Shown here: one piece after another, positions 1-10,502 of the stretch
How positions within the stretch are numbered: the first letter of the stretch is position 1
How the letters are laid out: the number at the start of each line of letters is the position of its first letter
Source of the DNA: Gamarada debralockiae
Taxonomy: Eukaryota; Ascomycota; Leotiomycetes; Helotiales; Hyphodiscaceae
Reading direction: 5' to 3'
DNA: 40,279 bases
NCBI GenBank assembly: GCA_002803225.1
Contig: NXFV01000182.1
Coordinates: forward strand, 1 to 40,279
The notes under the pieces: model-generated
The model's input: the letters and a program-made list of their open reading frames with translations, nothing else
What the model was told of the DNA's origin: nothing
Database searches by the model: none
Program-made: the position numbers and the translations under genes

Positions 1-129
1 GCTGCTATGTGAAGTATAAGTAAGGCTTGCCAACCCTACTTAAAAAAGGGCAAGCTTGAGCTTCTTTGGAAATCAGATAGTACGAAGGCTCAGGAATACA
101 ACTATTACCATCTCTTTTCCCCTACGGCT

Positions 130-612
130 ACTTCTCTAATATACTGTGATCCCTCCTGCTGCCCTCCAGCTACCTCCAGCTGTTACAGCTACAGCCGCTC
201 CTGTCACACCCTTCTGACGCTTGTAGGGCTATTCCTTGGCCGCTGCCACTGCCGCCTTCGCCTTCCTCTTTCTCTCCTCCTCCTTAACAAAGAGTAGCAG
301 CTTGCTCTTATCAACCTAGTCCCCTAGGAGGTACTGGCCGCTAGGAGGGAAGCCCTGCGCGGGGTACCAGGTCCTCCACTCCTTCTGCTTCGGGCCGTAG
401 TTCCTAGCCGTGTTGGGCGGCCAGTGTGTACAATGATACTCTAGCGTCTCGTCGCGTATTACCTAGATCCTAGCCCCAAGCTCTTAGGTCAAGGGGGGCG
501 CTGTTGGCATAACTGTAGGAGCAGTAGTAGGAGTCGCTAGAGGCGTCAGGAGGTCTCTGGCCGTACGGGCGCCGTGGAGCAGCGCGTCAGCTAGGATCGC
601 CGCCATGATCAT
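130..612 (-). pseudogene. Relic of a Crypton-type (Ndc10/CBF3-like) recombinase ORF
   Basis: Read on the minus strand from an ATG at 612, one frame stays coherent for about 140 codons but is cut by several stops. The segment around 330-450 reads like the N-terminal part of fungal transposon proteins with an Ndc10/CBF3-like domain: a Pro-Asn-Thr, then a Gly-Pro-Lys-Gln-Lys-Glu-Trp stretch, then a Lys-Leu-Leu-Leu-Phe-Val-Lys-Glu-Glu stretch and a basic Lys/Arg run. The stops fall at positions where Gln (CAA or CAG) fits, as expected from C-to-T changes at CpA, the signature of repeat-induced point mutation (RIP). The recombinase catalytic region is missing, so this is a 5' fragment. The family call comes from remembered sequence pattern only; another repeat-borne DNA-binding protein is possible. 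Confidence 0.5.
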
Positions 613-1152
613 GATCTTAGATAGCTTGGATTTCAACTTTGTATAGGTATATATCCCTAGGGGCTTGGACTTGTGGAGGGCCTTGGAGGCGTACGCAACT
701 GGTCTGGGGGAGGAGAGAGCTTCGATAGACGTTGACAGAGGGGCGCGCGACCGCGGCGCGCCATCGCCGCCCTCATGACATCGCGTCTAGCGCTGTCATC
801 GAACCGTAATCTCTGCGAAATGAGCCCCTGGTCGTGAGGGCTTGGCGGTCACGGGCCTCGATTATCGGGTGCGAAATTGGGGTGATTGCGCAGGGCTCGA
901 TGACGCTAAGCGAGGTCCTCGATGACGGGCCGCCTTCTGACACCCAACTTTTTACTTCCCCAGGCAGAGTGGCGCAATCAGCTTCACACCTAAAAACTCA
1001 ATTGACTCACATTTTCTGGTCGTCATACACTCAACATAAGGAACCTAGCATTCCCAAACGGGAATAAACATTTAGTATTCCGAAAGTAACTTGAATCACC
1101 TTGTCACTTTGCAAATCGAGGCCGTTAACACATAGTCCGTCCTGAAAAGTTG
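613..1152. other. Gene-free stretch next to the Crypton-like relic
   Basis: No convincing coding frame. The part at 735-850 is GC-rich and holds an imperfect palindrome (735-755, GGCGCGC arms). It is probably part of the decayed element or its flank, but I found no terminal repeats. Confidence 0.4.
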
Positions 1153-2280
1153 TCAATACAAAGACTGCCCCACGCTAAAATCCAACATACGATCAAGTAA
1201 ATAGACCTCTGGAAGTCCCAAAGAATCAGAGAGTATCTTGGAAAGCGGTTTCACCGCATCCCTTAACTCCTCCCATATCTGCCTCCCGAATCCCAAATTT
1301 GCTAGCTGCGGGAATCGTCGTTCTACGATTCCCAGCCAGCACAAACGATCTACACGGGCAACATAGAGCGGGTACTGAGCAGCATTGATTGAAACGTAGC
1401 TTTCGATGCATCTTGAACATCTCGTATGCCAACAATGGTCCCCCCAGAACCATACCGAAAGCCGGGTGGTAGCTTGCTACGATCCTTGTGTGCTCTGCAT
1501 AGTCGACTACGCCAGTGATAATGTGCGTGCCCAATGTCACAGATGTGTCTATGGAGTCTTGCTGACGTAGCTTTGCCTTGTCAAAAGTATGGAAAGCGCC
1601 TGCACGATAGGGCGATGTATCGTGCTGTCGGTGGCGAGCACGGCGAAACGCACAGCGATGTCGTGGCAGTTCCAATAGATAGGGCGGTAGGGCGGCTTTT
1701 TGGATCTCGATTGGCCGACTCGTAGAAGGTCTTGGACTGGGCGCGGTGGTCAGCTCGCAGGATGTGCCTAGGTAATTGTTTGATACCTACTAAGATTATC
1801 TGCGACTGCCTTACTCGTGTATCCGCAGAACTCCAAGGCTGTGATATTTCGAACAAAGGGCCTGTTGCCCAGAACGGTTCTACCAATGCCCTCCTCTGAA
1901 GAGAGCATTTCGTTTCCAGTGTGTTCATAAACGATGCCTCTTTCCAACTTCTGTGCGAGCGTGAGGTTTGCATCGACACAGCATAGCTCCGGCACGATGA
2001 TCACACCAACGTGAGAGCGTATGTCGAAGGTCCCGGTAGACAGCTTAGGCAGAGCAGTCGTAAAGCTCAGTTCTGTCCTGTCATTCCAATCTATAGACTG
2101 ATTTATAACAACTCCAGTAGTAGAGGCCGAGCTGAGTGACGTGACGAATACTAATGGACTTTGGAATAGGTAAATACGACGTGTTGGAATAATAACATCC
2201 TTACATTGTAATTTGGAGACAGCTCGGGAGCCAGATGAAGACACAACGTTCGCTTTGCTGCAGTTCCAGAAGTCTTCCAT
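1153..2280 (-). pseudogene. Frame-broken hypothetical gene, possibly papain-like fold
   Basis: Three minus-strand blocks look protein-like but lie in different frames: 2280-1768, about 1720-1385, and about 1400-1153. The first block ends near a Gly-Tyr-Thr-Ser-Lys helix segment. The second contains Tyr-Trp-Asn-Cys-His-Asp-Ile-Ala. That order resembles the 'Asn-Cys-Gln-Asp/Phe' motif after a helix in LRAT/PPPDE-type papain-like proteins, but this is inference from pattern only. No set of ordinary introns joins the blocks cleanly, so I treat the locus as a pseudogene. It could also be a real gene whose introns I misplaced. Confidence 0.35.
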
Positions 2281-3173
2281 CGCGCTATCAGAACTGCAGG
2301 GAAATGATGATAAGAGATGCAGGGATACGACGAGGCTAGCGTTGGCGGAAGGCGATTTTGGTAGTGAGCTTGCTTCATGGCGCTGATGTTCGCCTGGAGG
2401 GAAGTAAACGAATAGGAGAGTCTGAAATTCAACTAGCCATAAAGGTACTAGTCTACATTATACTATGAACTTTTAAATCATAAGTGTTCAGGTGTGAAGC
2501 CGATTTCGAATTTTACTGGTAGCCTCGACAGCGATTAATTGTACGACCCCCGGACCAGACTAACTTATACCCCGTTTTCGGTGTTGTACGAAGGCAAATT
2601 TTCAGAAGTGTTCAAAGTCGGAAGCCGATTCGCTACGTAGTGTATGATTTCTGGGTTTTCGAGAGCACACTTGAAAAGCTATCACCCACGAAATCAGATC
2701 CCAGCTCTTATCAGCAGTAAATCGCCGCCGCTAGAGCTCCAACCCCAGCTCCTCCCGCCTTCATTGAAGTCGAGTGCGTTGCTTGACGTCTACTGTAGAA
2801 CTCTTCAGTTAGTCTATATTATCTGTCATCAGTACAGATACGTTTAAGTAATTGAAATGAATTGCCTAACTTTTAGCCTACGATTACTCCTTGTTTTCTT
2901 TTAATTAATACAGTATCCCTATACAATCTCTGGAAATACAGCCAAAGGTTGCACGGGCCACCAAATGCTAGTGTGGATTTAATAGGCTGAACGCGAAGTA
3001 GTTGCTTAAGCCTATCACCTTCAACAAAACTCTCCTTTGTTATGACAAGCAAGACCCACGCGTCGCTAAAAAGGGGTTTGTTTATTAAGGGGCAGACTCC
3101 TGGGCAGCTAAAAGGTAGACCCGCAGCAGGTCACAGTGTTTTCTCTCTTGTATCAATTATTTCTAGTAAAATC
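2281..3173. other. Intergenic region without a recognised gene
   Basis: Only short non-conserved-looking frames occur. The end of this stretch, just upstream of the ATG at 3174, would hold the promoter of the following gene. A GTG/ATG-rich frame from 3042 is continuous with that gene, so an N-terminal extension starting at 3042 cannot be excluded. Confidence 0.4.
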
Positions 3174-5464
3174 ATGACAGGATCTCAAGTATCGTCAGAG
3201 GCCGGCGGTATCACAAATAACACTACCGTGGAGGAAATGGCTAGTGAGTTGATCTTCTCTTAAGTATCAAAGCCTTACAATGTCTTTTGGATTTGCAATT
3301 TGCGCTCTACCATTTCCATAAGACGTCTTTTCAAATTTTGAAGTTTTTGAATGCTTGTATTTCTTGTTACGCCTGATCTTACTGGCTAGTCAAAAGCTGA
3401 CTAGGCTTTCAGAAAGTTTTTCGGATTCTATTCGTGATCATCAGGTGTCGATGCATGACAGGTGCATGGGAGGACAAACTTCAGAAGCGTGGCTTGCCAG
3501 CGAGCGAATAGCTGTCCCTAAGATATTAGAAGAGTGCGAAGGCTTTTCTTTCGCTTTCCATCAAGGGCTGCCTACGACAGTGCAACAGGAGGGCAAAGAT
3601 CGCTTTTGTCTCCGTCAAGACGACGATATCTACGAAACTCAAGCTAGCCAAGGTATGCCTCTCGAACTGTTGAATTTACAAAGTCGCTTACTTTTATCAT
3701 AAGGCTACGCTATTCGTCGTCTTCTGTGTCCTACTCAGCCTTGTTCACACAACTTGACAGAGGGAACCACAGACCACAACATTCCGCTCACCGATTCCGA
3801 AGAGACCTTATTACTCTGGCAACTAGTGGCACAGTCTGTTGGAGTGTATAGACACGGCGATTTCAAACTCCCTACACTGCGAAACCCAAGTGTGCCCGTT
3901 TCAGGCTCCTCACAAATGACTCCGGTTTCAGACGACAATGGCTTCTGGGTAAAAGCTGGAGCACCGCTACTGGCAGCAGTGGAGATAACGAGAGATGGTA
4001 TCGATTGGAATGAGAGAGGTCAGAGAGCCCCCTACAAAGATGTTGAGCAATTCCAAGGTGCAGTGCAGGAGTCGGTCCACGATTTCAACATATTCAAGTC
4101 TGATCTCAACTTGGTTTTGGATGAAGAACGTGAGATGAGTGATTACTTTCTGAGTTTTTTCATTCGACCAGTGTTGAAAAATACGGCTGGTAGAAAATCC
4201 ATCAGAACATTATTCTTTCTGTCTTGGCGGGAAACTGGTATGATTTCTCAGAGTCAACACGTTCCTGCCGCAGCCAGAGTTGATGAGGAGCAGAAGGTCG
4301 AGAGAAACATAGTTTACTTGATTGGGAAACAGGACGCAGGCGCATATTTTACAATGAACTTCCAAAGGAACATCCAAAAGCGGGACCTATCCGAACTGCA
4401 AGTCTGGGCATCTGCGACTACGTTTCTACGCGCCATTTATGAGTCTTGGTACAAGACCGTCTCAAGTTTTCCAGGAACAATTCCTCCCTACATCAAACAC
4501 TATTGCCTCACGTTTGTCAGCGATAGTGCCTGGGCGATATTTGAGACAGTTCCAAGAGTGAATTTACAAGGGGGGTGGATTGGCTGCACCGCAAGCCAGA
4601 TCGACCATGGGGGATACCACACATATGACGATTATTGTAGGCTGGTCCGTAGGATCAATCAAATCCATCTGTGGGGGCTTGGAGAATTTGCCGAAGGAAA
4701 TCTGGATTCTGGAGCGATTGTCGACAGCAGCATCTCCAAAGCCTCCCAAGTCGATACGTCTGCCAGCTCCTCTAGCGATGCCAGACGCAGTGGGACATCA
4801 GCTACTCGTCGTACGGCATCAACGCAAGGAACGTCTGCCATTGAAGAGACTGGTATGGAGATCCCACGATACTCCTTAATTCTTTGCTAACGGTGTTTGA
4901 TTAGACCCAGCTGTTCAAGAGAAACCGCAGTCTGTAATCCACACACCCACTACCCTCGGTCAAAAATCTTTTGTTCATGAGGGTCCATCTTCCTTGATCG
5001 ATTCGCCCGCTGCCACTTCTCCTCCACGAGCTCCTCCAAACCCTACCAAAATAGCCTCAGCAGAAGAAGCAGTTGTTCTATCCCCAGAACTTCACCTAAG
5101 CCCGACGCGAAGACTACTGGCAAAGTTCAGGTTGTGGAATACACCCCGTACACCTATTACCACTCCTTCAGGGACTCCCCCGCACCCTGCCCGATCCGCA
5201 TCAAGAGCTGCTACATCCCCAGAGATTCAAGGAGGGGCAGATTTAAGATATGGATTGGATCGAGAACTGTTCATTGCACCCCGAACGCCTGGAACCACTC
5301 CTTCAAGGACTGCCCCGCACCCTGCCCGATCCGCATCAAGAGCTGCTACATCCCAAGAGATTCAAGGAGGGGCAAATCTTAGATTTGGATTCAGGCGAAA
5401 TCTAATCCTTACACTCCGTACACCTCAGAGGGATCGCGCTAGAATGGATGCCGGCGAGAATTAG
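3174..5464 (+). CDS. Hypothetical 653-aa protein with C-terminal 45-aa repeat
   Basis: Four exons: 3174-3243, 3413-3652, 3761-4852, 4905-5464, 1962 nt in total, in frame throughout. Introns are GTGAGT..TTTCAG with a CTGAC branch, GTATGC..TTGACAG, and GTATGG..GATTAG with a CTAAC branch. I chose ATG 3174 because it has A at -3; 3042 is an in-frame alternative. The middle 350 residues look globular (acidic, with Trp and Tyr) but match no family I recognise, and there is no signal peptide or membrane segment. The C-terminal 185 residues are rich in Ser, Pro, Thr and Arg and probably disordered, with two near-identical 45-residue units. Isolated between broken genes; the role is unknown. Confidence 0.65.
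5142..5411 (+). repeat. Two-copy 135-bp in-frame tandem repeat
   Basis: Units start near 5142 and 5277, with period 135 bp (45 codons). The core 5181-5240 matches 5316-5375 almost base for base, including a shared stretch from CGCACCCTGC through AGAGATTCAAGGAGGGGC. It keeps the reading frame of the host gene and encodes a Pro/Ala/Arg-rich segment, so copy number could vary without frameshift. Confidence 0.85.
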
Positions 5465-5977
5465 TCTATGTCTTAAAATTCAGGATTTAAGGGTGTCTGC
5501 GATGGACATGTGGATTGCATTCTCTGCCGCGATTTGATTTTAGTTCCTCCACTATTTCTTTGTATTCAAAAAAATAATTCAGCTTCATTTCTCAGTCGCT
5601 AGTACGTTTATGCGTATGACTTTTGATATGTGTGGGGCAAGATCTAAACGTCCTAGAGGCCCAGCTTCATCGTGAATTGCACAAGGCTGATCACCAGGAA
5701 ACAAACGAAGGAGTACATCAACCGAGTGGCTCATCACAGGGGAGCCTTTGTCCTTGTTCAGCCTCAGTAATGTGATGGAGAGTCATTTTTATTTAGCTGA
5801 GCGATCGCTGTTCTCTTTGGGTGTCTTATAGCCTCGCCATTTCGCTCCTCCAATCAAACTTTAATGATGATATTACGACATCCGGCCGCTAAGAGTGGTC
5901 TCCCAACTGTCTTTGAATCGTGGTAATCGAATTTCCCTCTCAATGCTCTTGCAATATCGGCCATTAATTTAAAGTCC
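5465..5977. other. Intergenic region between convergent genes
   Basis: Convergent 3' flanks of the 653-aa gene (plus strand) and the Clr5 gene (minus strand). It is AT-rich with A-runs near 5568. No coding frame or repeat seen. Confidence 0.5.
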
Positions 5978-7217
5978 TCACACCAAAACTTTTGATCCGC
6001 TTTCTCGCCATCTCGTAAGGTTAATGTAATCGTCGTGTATTCCTATGATCTCCAAAAGATACATATACCACGACGAGTCCAAATCAAGGCTTCGATGCCG
6101 ACAGTCGTTTAGAATAGCAAGGTACTTGTTGCGATGCTCCTCGGGATATTTCAATGTCCCGAGTATGTAAGCGGCGGTGTTCCTCTGCTCCCCTCTCCTC
6201 GTCCGCCAAATCTCTATCTGAGCCTTGTGTCGTCTCAACAAATGCTCCGCAACAACTTTCAATGCACATTCACGAACTTCAGCGCTAAATTCTGCTTTGA
6301 AATCCATCAAACACAATCTGGCACTTTCCCAATCGTCGTTCTTACTCGTTTTTCTCCAAATTTCGGCCCAGGGTAGAAGCTGGCTCGAGTGGGCGAGATC
6401 TGGTTGAGTTGCTAGATCCGCTCTCAGCAAAGCTTCGGTGAGAATTTTCCGCTGGTTCTTTGGAACATTCTGCTCGACTAATTCAAAAAGAGATCTGCCA
6501 AATGGGTGGCTTGACTGAACTGAGGTCGACTTGAGAATGGAACTGCAACAAGTGCGCTCCTCCAGGAGAGACATAGCATATTGCATGTAATCAGTACGTG
6601 GATTCCAATTGATCAACAAGATTGCCAATGCGTGTTCTGCCAGCTCAGGTGAATTGGCAAGCATTTGCAGGCTCTCATTTTCCGTCCGCGTTGGAGAGAA
6701 ACGAAAGGATGAGTCCACCAACGGAATATGCTCCTCAGGAATTTGGATGAATTCTTCGAAATTCCAACCCCCGTCGCTCAATAGATTGACTGATGGAGAG
6801 ATTTCTGTGCTACAACGATGTTGTACTTGCAACATCTGTTCTTCATGGGAATGTTCTGGTTCCGCTAGCCTCGCAGAAGATCCCGACATCTCGTGCGGAC
6901 TTGGACCTGACTCTTCCCTTGACACCAGCTCCTGTGGGCCTTTTGATGTTTTCTCAAGATTCCCTCTGCATCGTCCGCGCTCCCTTTGTGTTTTGTTCTT
7001 CCGCATCTCCCATTCATCAAGCTTATTCCTGTATGCGCGAGGCCTCGAGAAAACGTCAGCAACAATCCTACACTCAAGCACACAGGAACTTTGCTTACGA
7101 GGCATTGAATCCATATTTCCTGCACATAAAACTTCGTACATCCTCGAGGGTGTGACGTCCCGTAATGTAAAGTGCCTCGATTTCATCCTTGTAGCACATC
7201 CAATTCTTAGGCATCAT
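5978..7217 (-). CDS. Clr5-domain protein, 394 aa
   Basis: Two exons on the minus strand: 7217-7099 and 7043-5978, joined by a 55-nt GTAAGC..CTCGAG intron with a TGCTGAC branch. The join restores a complete Clr5 domain at residues 4-58: an N-terminal Trp and Lys-Asp-Glu-Ile helix, the Thr-Leu-Glu-Asp-Val segment, Lys-Tyr-Gly-Phe-Asn-Ala-Ser, then Pro-Arg-Ala-Tyr-Arg-Asn-Lys-Leu and Glu-Trp. Clr5 is a fungal domain thought to act in nuclear or DNA-associated proteins. After a charged linker (60-130), the C-terminal half is helical with no domain I can name. Start: ATG ATG at 7217/7214 in an A-rich context. I rate the Clr5 call high and any precise function unknown. Confidence 0.8.
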
Positions 7218-8435
7218 TTTTGAATCTGGTTCTGACTTCCACGACACAGGAACGTTGACGGGCAATAGGGCAGAGCAGATCTAGAACTTGGTGTAGTGAA
7301 GAGAACGTTCTTAGAAGATAGTTCCACTCCTTTGGCAAAAACGTATGGGTTTGGGATTCTGGTGAGTGGTCCTCGTGGGGCAAGGCAGCAAGCCCCAAGC
7401 AATAATCGTGCATGCAGGTTCTCTGCAACTTCGATTTTCTGGGGAATGATGTGGTCAATTGACAGCAAGATCACAGATTTGTTACGAATGACAGGAAGTA
7501 TTGACTGGTACGTCTCGTATGTCGTGTTTGTATTCGCGACGCACAATAGAGTGCTGAGGTCCCAAGATACACGCGGGGTTGCAGGGCGTGGGGCAGCTGT
7601 AATCCCTGCATGAAAACTGCAAATGCAGTTTTTAGTGGAGACAGCATGGGTGCACCAACGAACAGCATGACTGGATGCGACAATGAACACCACATTCAGA
7701 GTCCGGTCTGCTATTACCAGAGACTCAACCGAGTCCTATTCAACAATTGTACTCAAAGCAAAAGAAGCGAGAGTTGCAATGAAAAGGGCAAGACTTCCTT
7801 TCCCCCTTTAAGTTTTAGGAGCAAGTTACCTGCTCTGCACATGGAAATCAGGTGGAGAGGACGACAACAATTCTGAGTCGCTATCGACACCCTGGACGCA
7901 GGCGAACATAAAAGTGCCCAAACCATACGGTACTGTGGGTCAGGAATCCCACTCCGAATCCGCATACAAAGGTGACTCCGTACCGGAACTGTTCTCCAGC
8001 TCTATCCCTTGAATGCAAGCGCTGAGGCTTGCACAGGTGCCACATCTCGCTAATATCAACCCGTACTCGTTTTTGCACTTTTGCTTCTTCCTCTCACTTA
8101 CTCGTGATCGAACCCAGCCAACCAACCTATACATTCAAAATTCCAACTACGTCGAAATTGTGGCAAGGCGATTTCTCTGTACTTTCAGAATGATTCGCGG
8201 TCTTTTTCTCGTGCCCAACTGGTGGTATAAGATCCCGTACCTCGCAATAGCTCCTGCTCGAATCCATGGTCCTTCCTTCAACGCTCCTCAAACTCACCTC
8301 CAATTCCACAGACTTTCTGGAAGTATCTTAATTCTTCAATATCTAAATATTTTCTTTACCTGGAGGGAACTTGTGCCATTCGTCAAATCTCATTAAATCT
8401 TCTGTACTTGAACCCCTCGTACTGTCACCGGAGCA
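7218..8435. other. Intergenic region with a weak minus-strand coding remnant
   Basis: The minus-strand frame 7693-7214 (159 codons) has a hydrophobic pattern vaguely like the N-terminal domain of ketopantoate-reductase-type enzymes, with a Leu-Leu-Cys-Val strand, then Ser-Ile-Leu-Pro-Val-Ile and Ile-Leu-Leu-Ser. It has no Rossmann glycine motif and no start context, so I do not call a gene. The remainder would hold the divergent promoters of the Clr5 gene and the gene at 8436. Confidence 0.3.
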
Positions 8436-9291
8436 ATGATGGAGTCCACGTCTCTCAGGCAGTCCAAGTAAGATAGTAACAGCTGGGCGAGGTGTCGCCC
8501 TTCCCTTAGTTATTTATCTTCATGAAGCTGTGTCGCAATATATTTGTGGTCTCTAATTGACTCCTTCTAGAGCCTTCCACCGTCCTGTAAGAAGTCGATC
8601 CCTTCCGTGCGAGTCGAACCACGGCGTCCCTTCCCACTCAACAACCCCCAACCCTTTACCACGTCTGTCTCAAAGCAACAAAGCTTCCACCGGCACTACT
8701 CCTCAAGTTCTCTGTGAACACAATTCTCACCGTGAGGATCTCCAACGGAACTTCAACTACCACTGCAATATCCAACATACGGAGATCACAAATCTCGAAT
8801 CATACTCCCGCATGATAGGGGTCGACATATCGGCTCAACTTCTAGCAAAGCTTACTCAGGACCCTGCGGAACTGACTCCCATGGAGCGATTTCGAGACTC
8901 TCTACCCTACCCCTGCCAGAAACACAAGGCTCATGAGGACTACGTTGATACTCCGAGAAATGGGTACGCTACAAACCAGAGCCCGGTCATTGATATACAG
9001 ATCGATGATGCATCCTCCATCGAACAACATAAGACTGCTTCTACTTGGCATTATAGCGGCGATCCAGGTGCCAGCAGCTGGATCTATCCACAAAGCTGCT
9101 TTCAAGATCCCTCGTGCTTAGTGGGAGAACCCGGGCACCATCCACGCACCCCACATTGTGGACTTATTCTGAATGGCGTTGGGGCTCAATTTTCATCATA
9201 CAACTATCAGAAGAATGCTATGGAATTATCTTTTGATTTCTTTCAGCCATTCAACAGTCGAGAAGGTCTCGATGGAGATGGAACAAAGTGA
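8436..9291 (+). CDS. Hypothetical 250-aa protein
   Basis: Two exons: a 32-nt first exon 8436-8467 (ATG ATG GAG...) and 8571-9291. The 103-nt intron has GTAAGA at its 5' end, an AATTGAC branch and TTCTAG at the 3' end. Total 753 nt, in frame. The protein is rich in Ser, Pro, His and Gln over residues 1-90 and probably disordered there. It has a short helical patch around residues 90-125 (Ile-Gly-Val-Asp-Ile-Ser then a Met-Glu-Arg-Phe segment) and several cysteines in the second half. No signal peptide or transmembrane segment and no known domain. It could be a lineage-specific gene or a chance open frame; the good splice signals favour a gene. Confidence 0.5.
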
Positions 9292-10502
9292 CGTGGCATG
9301 CCCACTCGGGCTTGAACAATGGGAGAATGATGTGGGCAAGGAGCGAATGGGAAGAGTTAAAGGCGTTTGAATTTTAAGCAGAAGCAGAGATTTAGTGGGA
9401 ATAGCATGGGGTCTGGAAATTTGGGAAAGGTATGTGAGTGGATATCACAGCGGAATAAGAGTCATCTTCTCAAGTGCGCGACCTCGCACCATGAGACACC
9501 CATTCTCGCCATTGTCCTAATATACGAGGCTTCCAGAGAGGGACGCCATATCGACAGTTCGTGGGGCCAGAAATATTGAGGTTAGCGTCCGAGAAAAGAG
9601 GAGCCGCGTCTGTTCTCGCCAATCAGTTTTGTTTGAGCTGACAGTATCCGATCACGTGCCAGCTCGCAATGCCATTACGTTCAATCATGCAGTAGTTCTT
9701 TTCTTTTAAAAAGCAGTAGAAGTTCAAGAAAGGGAGAAGGTATTAATTGATATTCCAATTTAATAGATATTGTTCTCGACTTGGAAATAATAGCAAATTT
9801 CAGAAAGTAGAGTTCCAGTGCTAGCCGCCGAGTGGAACGCTCCGACCACTGAAATTCCACACTGCTATTTTCGTGTTACGCGTCGTGACCTAGCTATCCT
9901 TAATTCTACGAGTCCCGACACAACAATGCAACAAAAGCCGTCTTGTGTTCGTGCATATAATTCAAAGGTCGAATCTCGTCAGTTTTATTGTTTTATCCAC
10001 AAATCTACTGTTGTCCATTGTGTTGGCCTTTACCAGCCCTTGATTGATTTCCCAAAGTCTTGTGCATTCAACATCTTGCATTCCCTATTTGGACAGTCAT
10101 ACGAAGGACCAAAGTAGAAAGCTCAAAGTTGCGGCCACGTATGGCCGACGGGACGAAGTTGAGCCTGCGGATTTGTATCCGCACTCGATTTGGAGATCGA
10201 GCTCATCGGATTCCAGCCTTTGTTTCGCACCATTGGTACGGCTGAAAACATATGCAAATTGTGCCGAGGTTCTTTTTGGCAATTGAAAGCTGGCCCCTAT
10301 GGATTGAGAGGATGATCACCCAATGATACTGCTTGTACCAGTATACAAACGGGGCACGGAGTACCTCCGTAAGCTGACTTCATTGCAGCCTTGGACAGTT
10401 GCCGCCCACCTAGCGGTCTGAACTGGATGCTTACCTGGCAATAAGACCTCGAGCGTCGCCCGTTCATCGCAAGTGTTTGGTCTCACGATAGCAAACGGAA
10501 AA
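9292..10502. other. Intergenic region, no gene recognised
   Basis: Only short frames without family resemblance (for example 9818-10117). The last few hundred bases would include the P450 promoter. A CACGTG box lies at 9653-9658. Nothing else stands out. Confidence 0.4.

Noticed and set aside
7214..7693. Minus-strand frame resembling a ketopantoate-reductase domain
   Set aside because: The resemblance is only a hydrophobic pattern; no Rossmann glycine motif, no start or splice support.
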